Shown in pieces: positions 8,068 through 15,893 of a DNA stretch of 64,000 bases. A model generated the notes under the pieces. It saw only the letters and a program-made list of their open reading frames with translations, did not search any database and had not been told where the DNA came from. Within the stretch, counting starts at the first letter, position 1. Every line of letters begins with the position of its first letter. The DNA comes from Micavibrio sp. (GTDB lineage: Bacteria; Pseudomonadota; Alphaproteobacteria; Micavibrionales; Micavibrionaceae): positions 186,001-250,000 of the forward strand of contig JAPJQV010000001.1 in the NCBI GenBank assembly GCA_030824965.1, read 5' to 3'. A program made the translations under genes and the position numbers.

Positions 8068-9599
8068 TGAACGGCAAATTTTTTCTTTCAGTATTATTTA
8101 TCCCGGTTTTAATGTTTCCAACTTCTCCGGCTTTAGCAACGGCTCTGGACGATCCGGCCAGCCGTGTGGCGGCTGGCGCAGCTTCCGGGACGGGTGGTTT
8201 AACGCCTGTCGATGACGAAATCGATGCGGGTGAGGTGACTGTTGGTTCTGCGGCTCAAGTCGTAATGCGCTTCAGAAACGATAGCGGTAAAGATATCAAG
8301 ATTTCCAAGATCGATCTTTATCCATCGTCAACTGTATCTGCCGCTATTTCGGTCGACGAATGCTCGAACGGTCCTGTGACTTCAGGCGCCGAATGTGCCG
8401 TTGTGGTAAACGTTAAAGGTTTGAAAAACGGAACCTGGCGTGTAGAAGCCCTCGTCCGTCATGATGCCAGATCGCGGATAACTACCGCCTCTATGACGGG
8501 TGACGTCCAGGAGGGTGATGACGCTGACAAGCTTTTAAGCGATGTCGAAATGATTCCGGATGAAATCGATTTCGGCTCGCCGACGAGTGGTCGTCCGCTG
8601 GTTAAATCAGTTATTTTAAGAAACGTAACTTCTGATCCTATCGAAATTACGAATGTCACGGTTTCACCGCAATCATCCGGATATAGTTTTAAGACCCAAT
8701 GTGCCAAGCTTTTGCCGGGGGCTGCCTGTGTTGTCGAACTGACCTGGGCTCCTTCGTCAAGCGGCCAGTCTGATGGTGTTTTAATGGTGGAACATACAGG
8801 ATCGACAAGAGTGGCAAGTGTGGAGCTTTTGGGGGAGTATGAGCCTGAAAATGTCGAAAAAGCGAATATTTTTCCGCCTGCTATAGCCGGAAAAGGTCTT
8901 ATGGTGGCCTCGCAGGAGGAGATAGATTTCGGCACGATCAATAGCGAGGCTTCGGTGACTGTTTCTTTGGTCAATGTCGGCGATACCGATATGGAGATCA
9001 GCGATATTAAGCTTGGTGGCGTTGAAAACGGCCTTAGTGTTTCTCACATAGGCTGTGGCGCCGGAACGGTTTTAAAGCCGATTGAGGCCTGTCCTATGAC
9101 ACTTACTTGGGCGGCTATACGTGAGGGCTCAATCATAGATGATGTCCAGATCTATCATGACGGCGCGCGTGGTGTTCTCGTTCTTCCGGTTCGTGGATCG
9201 GCCAGCTCGGCGGTCAACCGCGATACGAAAGCTGTCGTTGTCGAAACCACGACTCCCGGCAAAGAATCCGCTTCTGTCAAACCGGTCGACAAGTCAACCG
9301 CTCTGGAAGGCTTTGTTATTACTTCACATTCCAACAAGCGTGCAATTATCAACGGACCTGGCGGTAGCAGGGTGGTCAGCGATAACCAGCAGCTGGTATT
9401 AGGGGGAATTCAGTGGGTTGTTGACATAACGGCACAAGGCGTTGATTTCATAAGTGGACGTGACAAAATCCGTCTGCTTTTCGACAGGTCTTTATCATCT
9501 GTTAACCGAACTTCGGCACAATCAGGTGGTAGCTCGACTGGCAGCGGAAGTACCGCAGCTTCTTCCCCAACTTCCTCTGCGTCATCAAGCTCACAATAG
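8067..9599 (+). CDS. Secreted protein with three ASH-like repeats and a PilP-like C-terminus
   Basis: 510 residues with a clear signal peptide (cleavage after ...SPALA, about residue 24). Three Ig-like repeats of about 95 residues follow, near 53-140, 160-255 and 280-375. Each starts with a form of EIDFG and contains an NVG/NVT/NDS turn and two cysteines, as in ASH (ASPM-SPD2-Hydin) or DUF1573-like domains. The stretch 415-480 (INGPGGSRVVSDNQQLVLGGI...VDFISGRDKIRLLF) resembles the periplasmic beta-domain of PilP-type secretin partners; this is my reading, not a database hit. A Ser-rich tail ends the protein. A strong AGGAGGG site precedes the ATG. Its place between secretin and ATPase suggests a periplasmic scaffold or secretin partner. 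Confidence 0.72.
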   Translation: MNGKFFLSVLFIPVLMFPTSPALATALDDPASRVAAGAASGTGGLTPVDDEIDAGEVTVGSAAQVVMRFRNDSGKDIKISKIDLYPSSTVSAAISVDECSNGPVTSGAECAVVVNVKGLKNGTWRVEALVRHDARSRITTASMTGDVQEGDDADKLLSDVEMIPDEIDFGSPTSGRPLVKSVILRNVTSDPIEITNVTVSPQSSGYSFKTQCAKLLPGAACVVELTWAPSSSGQSDGVLMVEHTGSTRVASVELLGEYEPENVEKANIFPPAIAGKGLMVASQEEIDFGTINSEASVTVSLVNVGDTDMEISDIKLGGVENGLSVSHIGCGAGTVLKPIEACPMTLTWAAIREGSIIDDVQIYHDGARGVLVLPVRGSASSAVNRDTKAVVVETTTPGKESASVKPVDKSTALEGFVITSHSNKRAIINGPGGSRVVSDNQQLVLGGIQWVVDITAQGVDFISGRDKIRLLFDRSLSSVNRTSAQSGGSSTGSGSTAASSPTSSASSSSQ

Positions 9600-9610
9600 G
9601 ACTTGAAGAC

Positions 9611-11404
9611 ATGAAAGATCAATCAACTCAGGGCGCTGGTGAAATTAACGAGCGCCGGACCGGAAACGCTGGCTTACCGCCTGGCGGCATCGAGCGCCGC
9701 CAATGGCGCGACCGCAGAAAATTACGTGCCAGCGAAGGACGTGAGCGCTATCTGGACATGGTTCAGAAAGAAAGAAGTCTGCTGATTGAATTGGGTGTGA
9801 CGCGCTCGACGGATCAGCTTCTTGACATGGCAGGTGCGCCAAGCATCATCGAAAACGATCGGGAAAAAGAGAATACTATCCGTGATCGCGCTACCGGTGA
9901 CCAGTTGAGATCTATTCTTCCTGTTCAAGCCTGGCTTCCATTGAATATTCACCTGATAGGTCTGGCAAATGGCGTTATAAAGATCGCGCCGCTTAATGAT
10001 CTGAACGACCGCCAGATCGAGTCGTTAATGTCGACAGCAAGTAGAAGCGGTTTGCTGGTCGAAAAAATAGAAATTGAAGTCTGGGACAGAGCGGAACTTT
10101 TAAAAACGCTTCGGTCTGTCCACGATCTTTCAGCGGATCGCTGTGAAAAAACCCTCGCGACGTGGCTTAATGATACGGATAACGGTTTACTGTTGAACCA
10201 GTTCCTTCGTGACATGATGGCAGAATCGCTGCAAATGAGAGTGTCAGATATTCACTTGCTTCAGGATAACAACCCTGCCGCGCCGAACTGGATACGCTAT
10301 CGGATCGATGGGGATATGATACCGATGCACTTGCTGCCGCCCGATGCGATGGCGCGTCTTACCACATTGATCAAGCGTGATGCCGGTATGAACTTCGGAG
10401 ATCGCGTCACACCTAAAGATGGACGTTTCAGTTTTACATGGCAAGGGCGCGTTATCGATGTTCGTGTCGCGGCTGGCCCTCAGGCGCAAGACGGTGAAAA
10501 GCTTACGCTGCGTCTTCTTGACCGTGCATCGTTAAAAGGCTTTGACGAACTTTTTAAGCGTCATGAAGACGTCAGCGACTATCTTTCCCAGCTTTTATCT
10601 CCTGAAATCAAAGGTGGTGGCGGTCTGATTATGCTCTCGGGCCCGACCGGTTCGGGTAAAACGACGACACTTTATGCTTGTGTACAACAGATCGATCGCC
10701 GCCGCCGCCATGTTTTGACGATTGAAGATCCTATCGAATATGAACTTCGCTACGCGACACAGTGGCAGGTGCGCCCCGGAATGCCTGGGGGTGAATTTGC
10801 AGACTTGATCCGCGCTGCCATGCGTCACGATCCTGACTATATCGTTATCGGGGAATTAAGGGATAGTAACACGGTTGAAACGGCCTTAAAGGCCGCCGAA
10901 TCTGGCCACACGGTTATCTCGACCGTTCACGCCGATACGGCATTACAGACATTCGAACGATTAAAATCGCTGATTTCCTCTGAACGTGAACGTTCTTCAA
11001 CGTATACGCTCGCCCAGCAGGCGCGATGCATTATCAACCAGCGCCTGGTCAAAATGATCTGCCAGGGCTGCGCTCATAAAACGAGTGCAGGAGAAGTCCT
11101 GGATATACATGAGCTTCGGCAGGTGAATCTTTCAGACGATACACCGGTCCGTCGTCATAATACGTCCGGTTGCGATCTTTGCAATAGGACAGGGATTTCA
11201 GGCAGAACGCTTCTTTTGGATGCGATGCTGATTACGCCCGGTCCTGCGGAAAGAGATAAAATTTACCGCGCTCTCATGAATAACGTGAACGATATTATCG
11301 ATCAAGAAGGTGTAATCGTTCATAGCCGTAAGGAAGGTTTGATCGATCTCGTCCAGTCAGGTCTTGTCGATCCGAAATCCGCTATTTCTTATCTTGAGTC
11401 ATAA
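9611..11404 (+). CDS. Type II/IV secretion ATPase, PilQ/GspE/PilB type
   Basis: Hexameric cytoplasmic motor that powers filament assembly. 597 residues. An Arg-rich N-terminus precedes an N2-like domain and the RecA-like ATPase domain. Walker A is GPTGSGKTTT (about 343-352), the Asp box IEDPIEYEL, Walker B DYIVIGELRD (about 408-417) and the His box GHTVISTVHAD. Two CxxC pairs (ICQGC about 483, CDLC about 520) form the tetracysteine zinc site typical of assembly ATPases. A retraction ATPase (PilT) is not in the window. It follows the ASH-repeat gene by 11 bp and precedes the platform gene by 12 bp. Closest functional analogue in R64-type pili is PilQ. Confidence 0.93.
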   Translation: MKDQSTQGAGEINERRTGNAGLPPGGIERRQWRDRRKLRASEGRERYLDMVQKERSLLIELGVTRSTDQLLDMAGAPSIIENDREKENTIRDRATGDQLRSILPVQAWLPLNIHLIGLANGVIKIAPLNDLNDRQIESLMSTASRSGLLVEKIEIEVWDRAELLKTLRSVHDLSADRCEKTLATWLNDTDNGLLLNQFLRDMMAESLQMRVSDIHLLQDNNPAAPNWIRYRIDGDMIPMHLLPPDAMARLTTLIKRDAGMNFGDRVTPKDGRFSFTWQGRVIDVRVAAGPQAQDGEKLTLRLLDRASLKGFDELFKRHEDVSDYLSQLLSPEIKGGGGLIMLSGPTGSGKTTTLYACVQQIDRRRRHVLTIEDPIEYELRYATQWQVRPGMPGGEFADLIRAAMRHDPDYIVIGELRDSNTVETALKAAESGHTVISTVHADTALQTFERLKSLISSERERSSTYTLAQQARCIINQRLVKMICQGCAHKTSAGEVLDIHELRQVNLSDDTPVRRHNTSGCDLCNRTGISGRTLLLDAMLITPGPAERDKIYRALMNNVNDIIDQEGVIVHSRKEGLIDLVQSGLVDPKSAISYLES

Positions 11405-11416
11405 GGAAAAACACTT

Positions 11417-12646
11417 ATGCAGCAGTGGGTAGTTGAAATCGCTTATGATACGAGATCGGGACCAAAAAAAGTTTCCGAAACGATTTACCTGCCTACTGAA
11501 AACGATGTTCGCGACGCGATTTCAAAAAAAGGCGGACATGTTTTAACAATCCGTCCGCACTCAAGATCTTCAATGGAAAGATTGCTTGGCCGGTCGAGCT
11601 GGTGGCAGATCCAGCTTTTACGCGGTATCATGTTCCGCTCGACTTCAACGTCTCCAGGAGTTGCTTTGTGGAAAATTATCGAAGCCGAAGAAAATCCTAC
11701 GCGGCAGAATATTTTATCACCGGCGCGCGAGACGTTGGCCAGAGGTCTGGGCCTTATTGACGCGCTCCAGTCGCTAAATGTTTTTGACCGCTCTACCATT
11801 GCCATACTATCGGCAAGCGAAAGGGCAAACCGGCTTCATGAGGGTATTCCTTATGCCATTCACTCTATTACGCAAAAGCGGAAAAATACGGCCGCTATTT
11901 TAGGAACGATGGGCTGGCTGGCCTTTGACGTTATTACCATTGTACAATCCCTGTTCTGGGGGAAAGACATGGTCTTGGGCTGGTTTAAAGATAACGCTCC
12001 CAAGGAAGGCGAGAATGCTGAAAAATACGCAAGCGTCGTATCGAACCTAGCACTTACATGGGATCTGCTGATTTACGGCGCGTTCGCTATGGCGGGTTTT
12101 ATGGTCTGGTGTATGTTTTCCTATTTTATCAATAGAGGAAAACGGGATTGGCCAACGGCAAGAATAGTGCGCAAAATTCCTTTGATTTCAAGTTACTTAA
12201 GGGATTTAAGCTTTACCGACTCCATGTCAGCCGCGGCAAGGATGTTGAAAAGCAATGTCTCTATTAATGATACGCTGAAACAATCCGCCGATGCTTCTAA
12301 TTCGCCGGAAGTGGCCGCTTATTGGGATCAGGCGAATGAGACATTGTCGCAAGGTGTTAATCTGGGCGTAGCACTCGATCAGGAACCTTTAACGCGTTCG
12401 GAACGTATGGAGCTTGCCGGCTTGTCTGATCTCGGTCAGGTTGCTACAATCATGGAATCGATTTCTGAAATGCGCGGCCAGTCGGCCCGTGTAAAACATA
12501 AAATGATTGTCTGGATCGCCTTCCTCCTGACAGGTGTATATCTTGCCCTTGCCTTCGGTAGTGCGATTTATGCCTTGACGGTCATGAATATGAGCATGGA
12601 CAGCATGATGGGCAGTATGATGGAAGGTCAAATGAATGGCCCTTGA
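11417..12646 (+). CDS. Inner-membrane platform protein, PilR/GspF/PilC type
   Basis: Polytopic membrane protein that couples the ATPase to pilin polymerisation. The 409-residue product has an N-terminal cytoplasmic part and hydrophobic segments near residues 160-180, 210-235 and 370-390. There are two T2SSF-like helical repeats: the first around 60-160 (TSPGVALWKIIEAEENP...ARGLGLIDAL), the second around 260-365 (FTDSMSAAARMLKSNVSINDTL). This is the expected domain order. The extreme C-terminus is Met-rich. It overlaps the next gene by 11 bp, indicating translational coupling. Similarity is at the level of the family, not a close orthologue. Confidence 0.86.
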   Translation: MQQWVVEIAYDTRSGPKKVSETIYLPTENDVRDAISKKGGHVLTIRPHSRSSMERLLGRSSWWQIQLLRGIMFRSTSTSPGVALWKIIEAEENPTRQNILSPARETLARGLGLIDALQSLNVFDRSTIAILSASERANRLHEGIPYAIHSITQKRKNTAAILGTMGWLAFDVITIVQSLFWGKDMVLGWFKDNAPKEGENAEKYASVVSNLALTWDLLIYGAFAMAGFMVWCMFSYFINRGKRDWPTARIVRKIPLISSYLRDLSFTDSMSAAARMLKSNVSINDTLKQSADASNSPEVAAYWDQANETLSQGVNLGVALDQEPLTRSERMELAGLSDLGQVATIMESISEMRGQSARVKHKMIVWIAFLLTGVYLALAFGSAIYALTVMNMSMDSMMGSMMEGQMNGP

Positions 12647-13652
12647 TTTAAAAGGACTAAGCGCAAAGGTAAAAGGCAGGTTTCCGGGGCAAAAAACGGT
12701 TGCGCTGGATGACCCCCAACCTGAGGTAAATCCTGCCGAAGCCAGAAAGCCTAAACCCTCTCTGTCGGCTAAACTGGCTGGAGAAAGTAAATTCTACACG
12801 GTTGACCTTAAACCTTATCTTCCGTCGGAATTGGTCGGTGGCTCCATCCCTCACGTGCCGGGGCTGGAAGACGAAGCTGTCTGGAATGCCGCAAGCCAAT
12901 CTTGCGCGACTGAAAAAGTTCATTTTGTTTACACCGTGGAAGATAACCGCATCTGGTATCTTGCATGTCCGTCCAGCGCTTTGGCTTCCAGCCCGGATAG
13001 CTGGTGTCCGCTAGCGGCGGCTTTGCCGGGGAATAGCGAATACTGGGACCGCGAAACCGTTTATATGTATGAACAGGAAGGTATTGCCTCTGCTCTTCGC
13101 TGGGATCACGAAACAGGTCGCATGCAGATATATCTTGGCGCTGCCAGAACGATTTTGCCGCGCGTGCAAAGTATGGAAGCGAATTTCGTTACTATTAATC
13201 CTCAGGTCGCGAAACCCGTGCCATGGAGCAATCGCCAGTTAATGACCGAAAGAATTTCCCGGGCAAGTGCCAGAATACTGCTGATCAGCGGAATTCTGAT
13301 TTCTTTCGGGCTTTTAAGCATCATGGCCGGTCAATATATCCTAACGGCTCTAGTCGATAGAAAGTTGGAACGCGTCAAAAGCGAATCTGAGACTGCTTCG
13401 AACGACATCATGATTAAAGCTTTGCAATCGACAAAAAGCGAAGTTCTGGATGGCATGGTCAGGCTTCAGGTACTTTTGGACGATTTGGGCAAAATTGACG
13501 GTACATTAGTTAAGTATGAAGTAAAAGGTACGTCTATTACGTGGGAAGCTTTGGTACCGGCGGCGTATTCGACAGGTGTCATGTCGGTTCGCGGTCAGGC
13601 CCAGCCGGGTATCGAGCCCGATGGTCGTATTCGAATTAAAGGCTCTTCATAA
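12636..13652 (+). CDS. Bitopic pilus accessory protein, PilO (PAP)-like in layout
   Basis: 338 residues with a single membrane segment near 211-235. A 210-residue N-terminal domain with aromatic and Cys-rich patches (VHFVYTVEDNRIWYLAC) precedes it. After it come a charged coiled-coil-like stretch (LVDRKLERVKSESETA) and a 60-residue C-terminal beta region. Large cytoplasmic domain, one membrane pass and small periplasmic part match the layout of R64 PilO pilin-accessory proteins. The position after the platform gene also fits a member of the inner-membrane assembly complex. I do not recognise the sequence itself, so the family assignment is inference. The start at 12636 lies inside the end of the platform gene. 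Confidence 0.6.
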   Translation: MALDLKGLSAKVKGRFPGQKTVALDDPQPEVNPAEARKPKPSLSAKLAGESKFYTVDLKPYLPSELVGGSIPHVPGLEDEAVWNAASQSCATEKVHFVYTVEDNRIWYLACPSSALASSPDSWCPLAAALPGNSEYWDRETVYMYEQEGIASALRWDHETGRMQIYLGAARTILPRVQSMEANFVTINPQVAKPVPWSNRQLMTERISRASARILLISGILISFGLLSIMAGQYILTALVDRKLERVKSESETASNDIMIKALQSTKSEVLDGMVRLQVLLDDLGKIDGTLVKYEVKGTSITWEALVPAAYSTGVMSVRGQAQPGIEPDGRIRIKGSS

Positions 13653-13674
13653 ATAAGTTTTTTTGTACTATAAT
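13646..13674 (+). promoter_or_regulatory. Promoter candidate inside the pilus-like cluster
   Basis: A consensus TATAAT at 13669-13674 has TTCATA at 13646-13651 with a 17-bp spacer. It sits at the end of the accessory gene, in front of the 128-bp gap before the TTG-started gene at 13781. It would let the last three genes, including both pilin-like genes, be transcribed separately from the motor genes. A GC palindrome (CCCGATCGGG) lies just downstream. Confidence 0.45.
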
Positions 13675-13780
13675 TTCCTACCCGATCGGGCATGCCTAAA
13701 ATTTTATCTAATTTTACAATCACCTTAATAGTTAGCTTTTAAAATAAACTTAGAGCTAATTATACCAACCGGAGACAGAC

Positions 13781-14365
13781 TTGCCTTCCAACTCCTTTGA
13801 TTTGCGCAGATACAGCAAATATCTCACAGGTAATTCTGCGAATGATCTGAACAGATTCCTTGAAAAGCTGCCGCAGCATTCAGGAAACACGGTTCTTATC
13901 GCGGCTGGTATCGCTTGGGCAGCGGTAGCGGCGCTTGGTCTTTTTTCCATGATCCAGACCCAGCAACTGACCAAACTTCGCGGAGAATTACAGGCATCGG
14001 AAAGTTTGAAGCCTATCGTTCCCGTTATTACCATGGCGGCGGTCCCCCCTGAAGAAGTCACTGCATTCGCTGAAAAGGCAAAGCTTCTTTATCCGGGCCT
14101 TACTGTAAACGCCAATGGCAATACACTGACAATCCAGTCGAAAGATACGTCTTCTTATGCGCAACTGCGCGAAATCATGGGGCACGTTGTCAGCGGTGGT
14201 ACCGGATGGAAAGTTGGTGTAAACTCTATTTGCGTTGGACGTGAATGCGCATCGAATGCGATCGACGCTTCCTTGAGAATTGAAAAAGTCAACATTGCCG
14301 CTCCGGTTGCGGAGCCGTCTTCAGAAGAATCGGGCGCTGACGAAGCGTCAGAAACAGAATCCTAA
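13781..14365 (+). CDS. Single-pass membrane protein of the pilus-like operon, unknown family
   Basis: 194 residues starting at a TTG with GGAG 7 bp upstream; no ATG lies near the start of the conserved frame. A hydrophobic segment spans about 39-60 (VLIAAGIAWAAVAALGLFSM). It is followed by a helical stretch and a periplasmic domain with one Cys pair (ICVGREC) and an acidic tail rich in Glu and Ser. The layout resembles PilM/PilO/GspM-like inner-membrane alignment proteins, but no family signature is recognised. It is separated from the accessory gene by 128 bp containing a promoter candidate and is followed closely by a pilin-like gene. Confidence 0.65.
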   Translation: MPSNSFDLRRYSKYLTGNSANDLNRFLEKLPQHSGNTVLIAAGIAWAAVAALGLFSMIQTQQLTKLRGELQASESLKPIVPVITMAAVPPEEVTAFAEKAKLLYPGLTVNANGNTLTIQSKDTSSYAQLREIMGHVVSGGTGWKVGVNSICVGRECASNAIDASLRIEKVNIAAPVAEPSSEESGADEASETES

Positions 14366-14388
14366 AACGAGAGAAAGTGGAGAGATCA

Positions 14389-15114
14389 ATGAATACTAAA
14401 ATAGAATTTAAAAAGAGACAGGGAGAGCGCGGTAACGTTCTTTTCCTTATCCTCATTGCGGTGGCGCTCTTTGCGGCTCTATCGTATGCGGTTACACAGT
14501 CAACCCGTTCCGGCGGTGGCGATGCATCGAATGAAAAAAGCCTGGTTAGCTCCGCGGCTTTGACCCAATATCCAGCATCGTTAAAAACTACAATTGTCAG
14601 GATGATGGTTTCTAATAATGTTAGTGTTGATGAACTGACATTTGATACACCTTCAAATTTTTCGTCTCAGCTAACGTCAGATACGCTTAGAACGGCTAAC
14701 GTTTTTTACCCAGGCCTAGGTGGCGGTGCAACTTATGTTAAGGCACCTACAGATGTTATCTCCTCTGGACCGGGAGACTGGATATTTAACGCAAGAAACC
14801 GCGTTGCAAATATTGGTAGCGATGCTACTGACGCCAGCGCTGTTGATATTGTTGCTATTTTGCCAAACGTGAAGCAATCGGTATGTAGCAAAGTCCATAG
14901 CCAACTTGGTATCGCTGCTGTTCCAACGATATCCGGTGCTGAAGTTGCAACAACAGCCTCGACACAAAAACTAGCAGCAAACCCGGCGATTACTTATACT
15001 GCAGGTAACGTAATTGGAAGCCTTTCGGGCACAAATGCTTTGAATGGTCAACCTCAAGGATGCTTTATTCAATCAAGCGTATACTATTACTACCATGTTC
15101 TTGTTGAAAGATAA
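14389..15114 (+). CDS. Pilin-like protein lacking Glu5 (probable major filament subunit)
   Basis: 241 residues from ATG 14389, which has GGAG at 14379-14382; an upstream GTG at 14377 has no site. A basic leader ends in ...QGERG, followed by a 20-residue hydrophobic helix (NVLFLILIAVALFAALSYA) and a Ser/Thr-rich extracellular domain with two late cysteines. Basic leader, Gly before the helix and a long N-terminal helix are pilin-like, but the canonical F-T-L-V-E motif with Glu at +5 is absent. The gene is followed by a strong hairpin terminator that separates it from the second pilin-like gene, a common arrangement for an abundant subunit. Subunit status is inference from position and layout. 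Confidence 0.62.
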   Translation: MNTKIEFKKRQGERGNVLFLILIAVALFAALSYAVTQSTRSGGGDASNEKSLVSSAALTQYPASLKTTIVRMMVSNNVSVDELTFDTPSNFSSQLTSDTLRTANVFYPGLGGGATYVKAPTDVISSGPGDWIFNARNRVANIGSDATDASAVDIVAILPNVKQSVCSKVHSQLGIAAVPTISGAEVATTASTQKLAANPAITYTAGNVIGSLSGTNALNGQPQGCFIQSSVYYYYHVLVER

Positions 15115-15135
15115 GACGATATAAACACTGGTTTA

Positions 15136-15170
15136 AAAGGCTCGAGGCGAATGCCTCGGGCCTTTGCTTT
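15136..15170 (+). terminator. Hairpin terminator after the first pilin-like gene
   Basis: A 13-bp stem (15136-15148 with 15153-15165, one G-U pair) with loop GAAT is followed by GCTTT. The stem reads AAAGGCTCGAGGC. It lies 21 bp after the stop of the first pilin-like gene and ends 20 bp before the second. It could reduce expression of the downstream gene relative to the first. Confidence 0.75.
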
Positions 15171-15185
15171 AAAGGAATGATTGCT

Positions 15186-15893
15186 ATGAGCAGGAAATCG
15201 AATTCATCGGGCAGTGCGCTGATTTATATTTTGGTGGCAATCGCTCTTCTTGCCATGCTTACCGCTTCGCTTATGGAGCCGGCCAGCCAGCAAAGCCAGG
15301 CGCAGAACTCGACGAATTTGATTACGGAAGTCTCCAGTCAGGTCAGCTTAATATCTTCTTCCATTCAGGAATGCGTTTTAAGCTATCCAAATCAGGACTC
15401 AGGTCTAACAACCCAGCAAAATAATACGCCGTATCCGATCAATCCCAAGGATTCCTATCTTTCGGCAACGACGCCTGTAACGCCGGATAACGGCGTAAGA
15501 TATATAAGATGCCCGGGGAACAATCCCGGTGGTGCAAATAGTAATAACCACGCCCGGATTTTTGGCAGTTCTTCGGGCCGTTCGTTGCCGCCGCCGCCGA
15601 ATCTTTTCGGCGAGTGGGAATATTATAATGGCGCGGACGGCGTATTCTTTTTTACCAGCACGAATAAAACCGACTCCTATATCGTTTCGGCTTTAACAAA
15701 ACTGGATGCGAAATATTCAAAATGCGAAGCGGATGTAATTGATGCTACGGGGGGTGCCGATGTGGCGATTAGTTCCGATACGACAGGAGGGGCTACTGCT
15801 ACAAGGAAATGTCTGAGCGGTAACAGATGTTTCCGTTATTGGGTCATCCATAAATCGTCATCGGTTGCGAGGGATTCCGGTTGCCCGGATTAA
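15186..15893 (+). CDS. Second pilin-like protein without Glu5 (minor subunit or adhesin candidate)
   Basis: 235 residues from ATG 15186 with AAGGA 9 bp upstream (ATG 15177 is too close to that site). The leader MSRKSNSSG precedes a hydrophobic helix (SALIYILVAIALLAMLTASL). A soluble domain of 200 residues follows with a Gln/Ser-rich stalk, a proline run (PPPPN) and about six cysteines toward the C-terminus (KCEAD, CLSGNRC, DSGC). As in the preceding gene, a Gly precedes the helix but Glu5 is missing. The disulfide-rich tip domain suggests a minor or tip pilin. It ends by overlapping the convergent histidine kinase gene by 4 bp. Confidence 0.58.
   Translation: MSRKSNSSGSALIYILVAIALLAMLTASLMEPASQQSQAQNSTNLITEVSSQVSLISSSIQECVLSYPNQDSGLTTQQNNTPYPINPKDSYLSATTPVTPDNGVRYIRCPGNNPGGANSNNHARIFGSSSGRSLPPPPNLFGEWEYYNGADGVFFFTSTNKTDSYIVSALTKLDAKYSKCEADVIDATGGADVAISSDTTGGATATRKCLSGNRCFRYWVIHKSSSVARDSGCPD

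Noticed and set aside
7464..8974. Several long minus-strand frames (7464-7985, 8459-8974) opposite the secretin and ASH-repeat genes
   Set aside because: Translations are Ser-rich antisense products; plus-strand genes are strongly supported.
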